IMG/VR virus record: IMGVR_UViG_3300012931_000003
Coordinates: 1-57,447 of that record
Reading direction: 5' to 3' (one strand)
Source of the DNA: a virus
Length of the DNA: 57,447 nt
Numbering within the stretch: position 1 is the first letter of the stretch; the number at the start of each line of letters is the position of its first letter. Positions 14,944 to 21,205 of this stretch are shown here, piece after piece. The notes under the pieces were generated by a model. That model searched no databases, had not been told where the DNA came from, and worked only from the letters and a program-made list of their open reading frames with translations. The translations under genes and the position numbers were made by a program.

Positions 14944-15020
14944 ATACAAAAAATTGCTAAAATTCTGTATAGTACTATTTTGTCGAATCTTAAAATAAAT
15001 ATGATAACACTGTATACTTG

Positions 15021-15029
15021 TGATATAAT
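15021..15029 (+). promoter_or_regulatory. Extended -10 promoter of the lipoprotein gene
   Basis: TGATATAAT is a perfect extended -10 (TG, one base, TATAAT at 15024-15029). No good -35 is seen, which extended -10 promoters can tolerate. The expected start of transcription, about seven bases on, coincides with ATG 15036, so the mRNA may be leaderless. Confidence 0.65.
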
Positions 15030-15035
15030 GTGTGC

Positions 15036-15503
15036 ATGAAACATACAGCGAAACTATTGAGCTTGCCCATTTTATTGGTCGCCCTGGTATCATGCGAAGC
15101 TATCCATAATGTACAGGCTATATATGAGTACTTTGATGATGCATACGCAGACCAGGATATACCCTATCAACCGTGCTCTCTTGACGAGGCATGGCAATGG
15201 GTGTCAGTCAACATCGAATACCGTGCCGATCCTCAAGGCGGACGCAAGCGCTCACCTGAAGAGACCTACGCACTACGCTATGGCGATTGTGAAGACTATG
15301 CGCTATTGCTCGCTTACTTTGGCTATACGCTAGGGCTTGACGTGCGCGTGGTAGTTTCCGCGGATCACGCCATATGTAAACACAACGGCCTATACATTGA
15401 GCCTCAAGTATATAATAAATACTATGATGAATTCCCGGTCACCAGGGAATACACCTATCAAGAGGCCTTTTATACCCCATTCATTCGATCAACAAACAAC
15501 TAA
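15036..15503 (+). CDS. Lipoprotein with transglutaminase-like cysteine peptidase fold
   Basis: 155 residues. MKHTAKLLSLPILLVALVSC is a lipoprotein signal with lipobox LVSC. The mature part has YGDCEDYALLLAYFGYTLG (Cys), VVSADHAIC (His) and GLYIEPQ (acidic partner), the triad order of bacterial transglutaminase-like cysteine peptidases. It would be anchored to a membrane. I start it at ATG 15036; GTG 15030 is possible but overlaps the promoter. Orientation, promoter and flanking hairpins isolate it from neighbours, as for a phage moron gene that alters the host surface, for example to block superinfection. That role is inference. Confidence 0.8.
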   Translation: MKHTAKLLSLPILLVALVSCEAIHNVQAIYEYFDDAYADQDIPYQPCSLDEAWQWVSVNIEYRADPQGGRKRSPEETYALRYGDCEDYALLLAYFGYTLGLDVRVVVSADHAICKHNGLYIEPQVYNKYYDEFPVTREYTYQEAFYTPFIRSTNN

Positions 15504-15505
15504 CA

Positions 15506-15574
15506 TCCGTATAGTATAAATCCTCATAAAATCATACGAATTATGCACTTATAAGCCATTGCCTACTATACGGA
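15506..15574. other. Long-range inverted repeat after the lipoprotein gene
   Basis: TCCGTATAGTA at 15506-15516 and its exact reverse complement at 15564-15574, with about 47 bases between. It begins three bases after the lipoprotein stop. It could be a 3' stabilising or terminating stem, or paired operators. Confidence 0.55.
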
Positions 15575-15641
15575 ATAGCATAATCCGTGGTATTTTAATG
15601 TCGAGAGTGATTGACAATATCAATGCATGGGAGGCGAGATT

Positions 15642-15926
15642 ATGACAGTACGCGACCTTATAGAAACGGTAGGACCTGACGGACTCGATAGGGAATTATC
15701 CTTTTTACTTCAAGGCGCAAAGGGTATCGGATGCTCAAGAGAAATAACCAATATACATTGCGTTGACCACGCAAGCTGGAAGAAAAGTGTTTGCATATAT
15801 GGTCGCAATGATACCCTGAAAATAGACGAGACAAAAGAAGTCAAAAAGCATTTTGCTGATATAAAAAGACAAAACAGGGAATATGCGAAAGCTCACAAGA
15901 ATGATGCAAGGGAGGCGACCGAATGA
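15642..15926 (+). CDS. Small hypothetical protein, first gene of the island
   Basis: 94 residues from ATG 15642 with GGGAGGCG upstream; an earlier in-frame ATG at 15627 would place the ribosome site inside the gene. TVRDLIETVGPDGLDRELSF then a basic C-terminus. A TTGACAATAT box lies at 15611-15620 but no fitting -10 is seen. Overlaps the next gene by four bases. No family. Confidence 0.65.
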   Translation: MTVRDLIETVGPDGLDRELSFLLQGAKGIGCSREITNIHCVDHASWKKSVCIYGRNDTLKIDETKEVKKHFADIKRQNREYAKAHKNDAREATE

Positions 15927-16075
15927 GTAACGAAACCACCAAGAAAGCCCTGGACATCGCTACCGAGCGAGCGCGCGAAGCCCTCCGCAAGGCAGGAAGG
16001 CCGCAGGCGGCGCATAGTGAAGCGGTTATCGTGCGCAAGAGCTTAACTCTGTACAGCGTGCGCCGCACGGCTTAG
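15923..16075 (+). CDS. 50-residue basic protein
   Basis: MSNETTKKALDIATERAREALRK... Arg/Lys-rich and helical. ATG 15923 overlaps the previous stop (ATGA) and has GGGAGG upstream. GC-rich codons. Family unknown; charge suggests nucleic-acid contact. Confidence 0.55.
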   Translation: MSNETTKKALDIATERAREALRKAGRPQAAHSEAVIVRKSLTLYSVRRTA

Positions 16076-16087
16076 TACCGTTATCAA

Positions 16088-16106
16088 TGGCCTTGCAATG
16101 AGGCCA
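16088..16106 (+). other. Intercistronic hairpin 1
   Basis: TGGCCT and AGGCCA with a 7-base loop, between the 50-residue gene and the next start. First of four similar elements in this island. Confidence 0.55.
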
Positions 16107-16147
16107 TGAATAACCGCACTAGGCGGAATTTAGTATCGGGGGTTTTT

Positions 16148-16393
16148 ATGACAGTAAAGTACAGCGCTAGCGTTCTAGTACCGGCCGGCTGGAGAAATGT
16201 GACGATCACGGCCGAAGTCGAAAAAACATCTGAAAAGATGGCTACTGTCACTAGAGTTATCTTTATCGATGGCGAGGCACCGATAGGGTATACCAGCAGG
16301 ACGGGAGCCAAGAGGCAAACATACCACGCCGCAGGAATTGCCGAACGGGAGAAAGGAAAGAAAAAGCGATTATCGGCTTGCAGTATTGTTTAA
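16148..16393 (+). CDS. Small basic hypothetical protein
   Basis: 81 residues from ATG 16148 (MTVKYSASVLVPAGWRN), with GGGGG five bases upstream; an in-frame ATG at 16106 is less likely as it lies on the hairpin. Beta-rich start, Lys-rich end (KGKKKRLSA). No family. Confidence 0.6.
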   Translation: MTVKYSASVLVPAGWRNVTITAEVEKTSEKMATVTRVIFIDGEAPIGYTSRTGAKRQTYHAAGIAEREKGKKKRLSACSIV

Positions 16394-16406
16394 GCGCTTT
16401 ATTTTA

Positions 16407-16426
16407 TCCGCCTAGCAATAGGCGGA
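16407..16426 (+). other. Intercistronic hairpin 2
   Basis: TCCGCCTA and TAGGCGGA, a perfect 8-bp stem closed by a GCAA tetraloop of the very stable GNRA type. Lies between two coding regions and is followed by GGAGG. Confidence 0.7.
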
Positions 16427-16471
16427 CTAAATAGCGCGCCTAGCGTGCTTATCTTAGGTTGGAGGTTTATC

Positions 16472-16744
16472 GTGACGAACAAAATCGGCCCCTATCCTAT
16501 CCATGAGCCTACGCGCTCGCACACTGGCGTTGATCACGTCGATCAATCCTACACGCGCGGGATTCAGGGTCAACGCGTATTCGACGGTCCCGTCCATCTG
16601 TACTATATCGACGGGCGCGTGAAGTCCATCGTTTCGGCCGGTATCAAATTGACCGAACAAAACGCGCATACCTTCGCCGATCGCGCCTATTATGGCGGGA
16701 TTCCCGCGTTCGTGGATGTTGAGGAATTCGAGGCGGCGCAATGA
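16472..16744 (+). CDS. Small hypothetical protein
   Basis: 90 residues from GTG 16472 with GGAGG upstream (TTGGAGGTTTATC). Beta-strand rich: GPVHLYYIDGRVKSIVSAG; ends in acidic residues. GC-rich codons. No family recognised. Confidence 0.6.
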   Translation: MTNKIGPYPIHEPTRSHTGVDHVDQSYTRGIQGQRVFDGPVHLYYIDGRVKSIVSAGIKLTEQNAHTFADRAYYGGIPAFVDVEEFEAAQ

Positions 16745-16923
16745 GTAGAAACAAGTATAAGCATCCCATATCAGTACCAATATTTTATAAAGGGTACACA
16801 ATAACTTATAATTACATGGCTATATTGTGGGTCATAAATAAGAACGGAGCACATATAGCCATGTCCACAAGCGAAGATATGGCGAAGCATACCATAGACA
16901 AATTAACGGAGCCGGTAAAATGA
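16741..16923 (+). CDS. 60-residue hypothetical protein
   Basis: MSRNKYKHPISVPIFYKGYTI..., ATGA overlap with the gene before it and with the one after. Tyr-rich and basic, with more AT-rich codons than its neighbours. Family unknown. Confidence 0.6.
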   Translation: MSRNKYKHPISVPIFYKGYTITYNYMAILWVINKNGAHIAMSTSEDMAKHTIDKLTEPVK

Positions 16924-17126
16924 TCATCGACCAATTCCGCGATTATGGCGGCTACTCCACGGACATCGACGCGCTCAAGTTGCGAGCTAGGTTATTTGCT
17001 AAGGGAGCAACACGCGCAACGGACATAGCTCTTGCGCGCAAGCTTTTCGGACATTCCAGGAAATTCGCGCAACGTGCGCACTACCTGGAAAACATGGCTA
17101 AGATTGAAGGGAGGAAGGCGCGATGA
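16920..17126 (+). CDS. 68-residue hypothetical protein
   Basis: MIIDQFRDYGGYSTDID..., basic and helical (RATDIALARKLFGHSRKFAQ). Coupled by ATGA overlaps on both sides. No family. Confidence 0.6.
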   Translation: MIIDQFRDYGGYSTDIDALKLRARLFAKGATRATDIALARKLFGHSRKFAQRAHYLENMAKIEGRKAR

Positions 17127-17539
17127 AATACACGAAAAAAGAGATTGCCGACGCATACGCGACCATTGAACAATATCGCGGATGCAATATCGCAGCGGCC
17201 GTTAATCACATTTCCCGTTCAGGGATGTCAAGGCGCATAGAATTCTATGCAATCCATGATAATGAGATAAGCCGTATAGGCTACCTTATCGCCAGAATTG
17301 CCGACTATCCATACGACGTTGATAAGGGAGGCATCCGTGCCGACGGCTGCGGCATGGACATGCGCTTTTCAATTCTCAGTAATTTCAATTACAAAATGTG
17401 GGACAAGGAAGTCAAAGCGCGCTTCCCTGAAATTGAAAACGCATTTTCACCGGAAGCGGCCGAAAAGATGGGAAGAGAAAAAGGATATCGGGTCTACGAT
17501 ACTTATTTTTTCAACGCTAATAACATTCGCGATATCTAG
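17123..17539 (+). CDS. Conserved phage protein with SRSGMSR motif
   Basis: 138 residues. VNHISRSGMSRRIEFYAI and GGIRADGCGMDMRFSIL match a hypothetical family seen in many phages, with conserved ISRSGMSR and GCGMDM motifs. Function unproven. Stop TAG at 17537-17539, followed by intercistronic hairpin 3. Confidence 0.7.
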   Translation: MKYTKKEIADAYATIEQYRGCNIAAAVNHISRSGMSRRIEFYAIHDNEISRIGYLIARIADYPYDVDKGGIRADGCGMDMRFSILSNFNYKMWDKEVKARFPEIENAFSPEAAEKMGREKGYRVYDTYFFNANNIRDI

Positions 17540-17559
17540 CGCGCAAGGTTAACGGACTT

Positions 17560-17582
17560 CTAGGCGGTTCACGGCCGCCTAG
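17560..17582 (+). other. Intercistronic hairpin 3
   Basis: CTAGGCGG and CCGCCTAG, perfect 8-bp stem, 7-base loop, about 20 bases after a stop codon; TTAGGGAGG with the next start follows. Confidence 0.65.
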
Positions 17583-17612
17583 CGCTATATCTCAGCTTAG
17601 GGAGGTTTTTTT

Positions 17613-17906
17613 ATGTCAAGATTTTCGGAATTGCTGAGAAAGAGGCGGAATGAATTAGGCAATAAATTCGATGCCTCAGACCTAGAATGTGTTTGCCCTG
17701 CCATCCTTGAGGCGTTCGAATCCGGTCAACGTGTAAGGCTTTCACGTGACGGTGGACAAACGTATTCCGATGGATATATCGGAAATACTACGGGATGGAA
17801 ACCGTGTTTCCTGTTAGTCCATAACAGGCGAAGTCTAGGAAGCTCATATTGTATTGATCAACGTGATTCGGTAATAAAGAAATTCAACACTTTTAGACAT
17901 AAGTAA
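17613..17906 (+). CDS. Hypothetical protein
   Basis: 97 residues behind GGGAGG. FSELLRKRRNELG at the start resembles a helix-turn-helix opening but the rest does not support it. Contains LSRDGGQTYSDGYI. No family. Confidence 0.6.
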   Translation: MSRFSELLRKRRNELGNKFDASDLECVCPAILEAFESGQRVRLSRDGGQTYSDGYIGNTTGWKPCFLLVHNRRSLGSSYCIDQRDSVIKKFNTFRHK

Positions 17907-17924
17907 CCGCTCGCAAGTAGCCTA

Positions 17925-17943
17925 GTCCGCTTCATAAGCGGAC
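17925..17943 (+). other. Intercistronic hairpin 4
   Basis: GTCCGCTT and AAGCGGAC around a 3-base loop, followed within about 50 bases by a run of eight G that acts as ribosome site for the next gene. Confidence 0.65.
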
Positions 17944-17990
17944 GGCGGTATAGATCCGTATGGGTCAAAATTATGTTAGGGGGGGGCGTT

Positions 17991-18218
17991 ATGGAGCTAT
18001 CTGAAGAAATGCTAGCCGATTATGAGGCTAGGGCAAAAGCGGAGCGAGACGCGGGCGGATTTATAGAGATAAATTCGCATATTCCGTATGTATCGGTGCA
18101 AATGTCCGATGGTTCGGAATATTTCTTCCAGGATCAGGAAGCATCGGAATTGCTGGACGAGGTGCCAGACAATATAAGCGAGGAAGATTATGTCTTCGCG
18201 ATTGCACAAGGTTGGTAA
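17991..18218 (+). CDS. Acidic hypothetical protein
   Basis: 75 residues from ATG 17991 (MELSEEMLADYEARAK), after a GGGGGGG ribosome site; an in-frame ATG at 17973 would start inside that site. Strongly acidic (SELLDEVPDNISEEDY). Acidic small phage proteins often act as inhibitors or DNA mimics, but nothing here proves that. Confidence 0.6.
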   Translation: MELSEEMLADYEARAKAERDAGGFIEINSHIPYVSVQMSDGSEYFFQDQEASELLDEVPDNISEEDYVFAIAQGW

Positions 18219-18219
18219 T

Positions 18220-18519
18220 ATGTCGAAACAATTCGAATTGGTAGATTGCCGACGCGGCGCGCCTATGGGTCGCTCGACTTTCGGCGAGGCCCGCGAGGTA
18301 TCAAACGGACGTATTGAGCTTTTCAGGGTCCGTTTCGTCGATGGTGATTATGATGATGGTGGAGCATACTGGGGCGGATATCCTTCATTGTCTCTTTATT
18401 GCGCAAGGACCGGAGACGGTTCTACCTATCGGAATTTCGCACGGGCGAAAAGCAGGAAAGAGGCGGCCGAAATAATGGAAATTCCTTTCGAAAAATTAAA
18501 AAGGGGATTTAATGCCTAA
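18220..18519 (+). CDS. Hypothetical protein
   Basis: 99 residues from ATG 18220, one base after the previous stop, with AAGG upstream. RVRFVDGDYDDGGAYWGGYPS with a basic C-terminus. The same pattern of Tyr/Gly-rich loops is seen in other phage accessory proteins. No family. Confidence 0.6.
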   Translation: MSKQFELVDCRRGAPMGRSTFGEAREVSNGRIELFRVRFVDGDYDDGGAYWGGYPSLSLYCARTGDGSTYRNFARAKSRKEAAEIMEIPFEKLKRGFNA

Positions 18520-18739
18520 AATCAACCTAGGCTTCAAGGTCCTTTTAGTTGACGACGGCGCTATTTTTTGCGTCGATCGTGCATATCCGGGGCGAGACTT
18601 TTCAACGCGCCTAGAGACTGCGGACGCGGAAAAAGCCCTGAAAATGTATAACGTTTTCGACTTATCGCCCGGCGAGCGAAAAAGAATCGTCGTAAAGGAG
18701 GGAAGAAAAAGGCGAACGATAGCCGTGCATACCGCGTAA
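18512..18739 (+). CDS. Hypothetical protein, last gene of the island
   Basis: 75 residues overlapping the previous gene by eight bases. Beta-rich start (INLGFKVLLVDDGAIF), basic C-terminus (GERKRIVVKEGRKRRTI). Followed by a strong terminator. Confidence 0.6.
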   Translation: MPKINLGFKVLLVDDGAIFCVDRAYPGRDFSTRLETADAEKALKMYNVFDLSPGERKRIVVKEGRKRRTIAVHTA

Positions 18740-18761
18740 AGCGCGGATCGGTTCAGAGTGT

Positions 18762-18792
18762 AGGCCGTAGGCGATAAGCTTACGGCCTTTTT
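18762..18792 (+). terminator. Rho-independent terminator of the island
   Basis: AGGCCGTA pairs with TACGGCCT over an 11-base loop, followed directly by TTTTT. Confidence 0.9.
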
Positions 18793-18826
18793 ATGTCTAA
18801 ATCCGGTATACATATGAGGTTACGAG

Positions 18827-18928
18827 ATGCAATATGTATGGATAAGCTTATATCTTGCGGTTGATCTTGTAGGGCTTGTATACGTAGCGATTAGGATCGA
18901 TGAGATAATAGGGGAACGCGGATTATAA
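18827..18928 (+). CDS. Possible 33-residue membrane peptide
   Basis: MQYVWISLYLAVDLVGLVYV then a charged tail; one membrane helix. GAGG lies about eight bases before ATG 18827. It follows a terminator, so its promoter is unknown. Small single-helix peptides are common in phages. Confidence 0.4.
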   Translation: MQYVWISLYLAVDLVGLVYVAIRIDEIIGERGL

Positions 18929-19008
18929 GCGAAGTGTTAATATATCAGAGACAATATATATCAAAATATGTAGGGACTAATTCATATAGGTAGGCATACA
19001 AACTTACG

Positions 19009-19060
19009 TTCTGAACTGTTTAAGCCGCCATTCTGAACTGTTGAATATAGCGATTCTGAA
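19009..19060. repeat. Direct repeats TTCTGAACTGTT, about 22-bp spacing
   Basis: Copies at 19009-19020 and 19031-19042, with a shorter TTCTGAA at 19054-19060; steps of 22 and 23 bp place them on the same face of the helix. An AT-rich stretch (18940-19000) lies just upstream. The arrangement resembles iterons that bind a replication initiator. Confidence 0.6.
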
Positions 19061-19100
19061 ATATAAAAGAAGTCCGGGGCGGTCTAAATAACCTGGATAA

Positions 19101-19373
19101 AATCACGTTGAAATAAACACAAAATTCCACGACACCCTTATATACCCCCTTTCCAAAACCCTTATATCCGGGGCGTTTGCCCTTACATCCGGGCAAAAAG
19201 AAACCCTCCCGAAGCTGGAACCCGGTCAGGGGCCGCATCTGGAGGGTAAGGTCCGCGAGGAGGAGGCAGCCCCGCCGAGGATCTTCGACGACGATTGGTC
19301 GTTACTTGGACAGTATGGCATGGAAGGGAATAGAAGTCAAGAGTGTATACAAAACAATCGACAGGGTGTATAA
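19101..19373 (+). other. Start-less open frame, possible gene remnant
   Basis: 90 codons without a stop, ending at TAA 19371. The later part (QKETLPKLEPGQGP, PPRIFDDDWSLLGQYG) has amino acid use like a real protein, but the frame has no usable start codon before its last third. It overlaps the CCCTTATAT repeats. It may be a decayed gene or chance. Confidence 0.3.
19135..19190. repeat. Second set of direct repeats, CCCTTATATCC-type
   Basis: CCCTTATATA at 19135, CCCTTATATCC at 19159, CCCTTACATCC at 19180; steps of 24 and 21 bp. Like the TTCTGAA set they average one repeat per two helical turns. Confidence 0.6.
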
Positions 19374-19525
19374 AAAATCATACACTTCAGCCGTGGAACC
19401 AACTACATCTATGGAAGAGTATGAAAAATCATACAGTATATCTTCGGCACCCATTCTGAATACATTAGTATACACCCGTAAGAAACACTTGTACTGTGTG
19501 TATACTTTTTCATACACTGTATAAT
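19343..19525. repeat. Cluster of GTGTATAC-type inverted repeats
   Basis: GTGTATAC at 19343, GTGTAT/ATACAC at 19366-19385, GTATGA/TCATAC at 19419-19434 and AGTATACAC/GTGTATACT at 19467-19506, with a further ATACAC soon after and a TATAAT at 19520. No gene is evident. The repeats suggest multiple binding sites for one regulator, or RNA stems ending two converging units. Confidence 0.65.
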
Positions 19526-19562
19526 AAATAATACATAGACGGTTCCTCGGCTATTGACAATA

Positions 19563-19751
19563 TTAAAGCTTAAAAATGAACGTGATATGTATTGACGAAA
19601 ACCTAGCCCCATGCATTTCTATTTTGAAATTATTTATATCCTCCTCCCTAAGCCTCCCCCTAGTCGTTATTATCGAATCCCCCTTACCCGTAGTCCTGAC
19701 GCCACTAGTACTAAGATCAGAATACTCATAACTCACAAAATACTTCCTCAT
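19563..19751 (-). CDS. Conserved-looking small phage protein
   Basis: 62 residues from ATG 19751 (MRKYFVSYEYSDLSTSG) behind GGAGGCGGGAG. The start KYFVSYEYSDLSTSG is a recurrent opening in small phage hypothetical proteins. Last gene of the leftward operon. Confidence 0.6.
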   Translation of the reverse strand: MRKYFVSYEYSDLSTSGVRTTGKGDSIITTRGRLREEDINNFKIEMHGARFSSIHITFIFKL

Positions 19752-19939
19752 CTCCCGCCTCCCCAAATCCCCAAAATTACCGGCAGAAAAGCAATTACAA
19801 TTGCTATTCCCCACAAAACCTTAAATATATTATGCCTAGCATAATACCCAAATGTGTTTGACATTCTATACATCAGTTCATGATGTATGCAAATCATCCC
19901 ACTGAAAACCACCACCGTACAATACACTTCATATATCAC
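19748..19939 (-). CDS. Small membrane protein
   Basis: 63 residues with two hydrophobic segments (EVYCTVVVFSGMICI and LWGIAIVIAFLPVILGIW). GGAGG precedes ATG 19939; ATGA overlap with the next gene. Function unknown. Confidence 0.6.
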   Translation of the reverse strand: MIYEVYCTVVVFSGMICIHHELMYRMSNTFGYYARHNIFKVLWGIAIVIAFLPVILGIWGGGR

Positions 19940-20069
19940 GTAGAACCTCCTCCATAAAAAGTGCCTGCAATACTCCTGTCTTCATCATAGCATGCGCTCT
20001 GCATATTATAATGTTAACCCAAACTTCCCTCATCCTCCTCTTATGCCTTCTCCTCGTTAAAATACTCAT
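19929..20069 (-). CDS. Small basic peptide
   Basis: 46 residues from ATG 20069 (MSILTRRRHKRRMREVW), starting one base after the previous stop. Very Arg-rich at the start, with a helical second half. Likely but small. Confidence 0.45.
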   Translation of the reverse strand: MSILTRRRHKRRMREVWVNIIICRAHAMMKTGVLQALFMEEVLRDI

Positions 20070-20070
20070 G

Positions 20071-20232
20071 CTATATCCTCGGTGGTAACACTGGTGGCTT
20101 ATTTGGAAATCTCTTCTTAAAATCCTCAAGGCATTCATCAGCTACTTTAAGTGCCATTGAAGTTGTAACTCCTATGCAATTTATTGTTGCCTCAAACGCC
20201 CTCATCCAAACCTCTTCATCCCTACTCAACAT
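20071..20232 (-). CDS. 53-residue hypothetical protein
   Basis: MLSRDEEVWMRAFEATINCIG..., ending in FPNKPPVLPPRI. GGAGGTTGAG precedes ATG 20232. Helical with a Pro-rich tail. No family. Confidence 0.6.
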   Translation of the reverse strand: MLSRDEEVWMRAFEATINCIGVTTSMALKVADECLEDFKKRFPNKPPVLPPRI

Positions 20233-20233
20233 C

Positions 20234-20362
20234 TCAACCTCCAAATGCTTTCACCAATATCACCGCCAGTATTGCGCCCAGCATTCCAATCCCAACGCCA
20301 TACGCAAATCCAATCCTCATCCCGTACCTCTTCCCAATCTCAAAAGCCTTACTTATAGTCAT
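20234..20362 (-). CDS. 42-residue membrane peptide
   Basis: MTISKAFEIGKRYGMRIGFA... followed by the hydrophobic GIGMLGAILAVILVKAF; one membrane helix with a basic N-terminus. GAGGTGG precedes the ATG. Stop one base before the next ATG. Confidence 0.6.
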   Translation of the reverse strand: MTISKAFEIGKRYGMRIGFAYGVGIGMLGAILAVILVKAFGG

Positions 20363-20609
20363 CAGCCCACCTCATTTTCTCTCCAATTTTCTCGCATATA
20401 TCAGACCAATACTTAATACCCTCGCTGCTTTCTCTGAATAAAAACAATCCTTTCAGCCTCTCCGCGTTATCAAAAAACTCCATCTCTCCAGAATTTCTGC
20501 TTAAAATTCTGTAATTATTTATTTTTCTTATGGCTACTATTTTTTCATCCCATTTCATCTTCCTGCATTTCTCAATCTTCTCGATAACTGCCTCGTAACC
20601 ACCTAACAT
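20349..20609 (-). CDS. Hypothetical protein
   Basis: 86 residues from ATG 20609 (MLGGYEAVIEKIEKC) with AGGAGAAA upstream; an earlier in-frame start is not needed. Lys/Glu-rich, helical. The 110 bases upstream (20610-20718) hold no confident gene, only a few short frames. Confidence 0.65.
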   Translation of the reverse strand: MLGGYEAVIEKIEKCRKMKWDEKIVAIRKINNYRILSRNSGEMEFFDNAERLKGLFLFRESSEGIKYWSDICEKIGEKMRWADDYK

Positions 20610-20718
20610 ATGATTTCTCCTATACAGGCCACCAGACGAACGAGAAGGCACCGCCATTCAATTCCTGCATATACACCCACCACCCACCCCCGTGCTACGC
20701 AGCCTACCCCCATAAACC

Positions 20719-21030
20719 TCATGTCTCAGAGGCGATTCTCGTCATATCTGAGGCCGACTCCTGCAAATTCCCCAATTCCCACTCAGCCCTGCTTAGATCC
20801 CACCCCTGAGCTAATAGGTCATAGTTGAGAAGTACTCCACAAGTGTGTAGGTATGATAGCTCCCGCTCCATCCTGTCTATGGCTAATTTGGATTGTTTTG
20901 AAAGGGCTAGTATGCGGTTATTTTCCCTGGATTTCGTGTCACTCCAACTATCAAGCATATACTCTTTGTAATAATCAACTTTTCTTTTATCTTTAAATTC
21001 ACACTTTGGTTGCAATATAATATTACTCAT
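20719..21030 (-). CDS. Hypothetical helical protein
   Basis: 103 residues from ATG 21030 (MSNIILQPKCEFKDKRK) behind GGAGGG. The frame is open further upstream but that part is the AT-rich neighbour gene read in another frame. Helical (DRMERELSYLHTCGVLL). No family. Confidence 0.7.
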   Translation of the reverse strand: MSNIILQPKCEFKDKRKVDYYKEYMLDSWSDTKSRENNRILALSKQSKLAIDRMERELSYLHTCGVLLNYDLLAQGWDLSRAEWELGNLQESASDMTRIASET

Positions 21031-21202
21031 TATTAATACCCTCCTGATTTTCCTGCGAATATATAATATTAAAATTATTATTACCAAATAATATATTATA
21101 TATATAATTCCATAATTCTTCGATATTACCATAAGACTCATCTATTATTATAATATTATCTCTTATTTTTCCTACTCCTCCTCTGCATATACATATTCTC
21201 AT
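21023..21202 (-). CDS. 59-residue hypothetical protein
   Basis: MRICICRGGVGKIRDNIII..., very Ile/Asn-rich and AT-rich (ATT, ATA, AAT codons), behind AGGAGGT. Overlaps the next gene by eight bases. No family. Confidence 0.6.
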   Translation of the reverse strand: MRICICRGGVGKIRDNIIIIDESYGNIEELWNYIYNILFGNNNFNIIYSQENQEGINNE

Positions 21203-21205
21203 ATT

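Larger units (their letters stand above)
18929..19562. other. 634-bp gap between converging units, candidate origin/control region
   Basis: Lies between the rightward island and the leftward replication operon. Contains an AT-rich stretch, two repeat sets with near 22-bp spacing and an inverted-repeat cluster. The only coding signal is the start-less frame at 19101-19373. Confidence 0.5.

Noticed and set aside
19554-19582. TTGACAATAT at 19554 as a rightward promoter
   Set aside because: No -10 at 15-19 bp and it faces the end of a leftward gene; kept only as a motif occurrence.
20610-20718. Short minus-strand frames between two small genes
   Set aside because: Frames of 16-38 codons without consistent ribosome sites; insufficient to call a gene.
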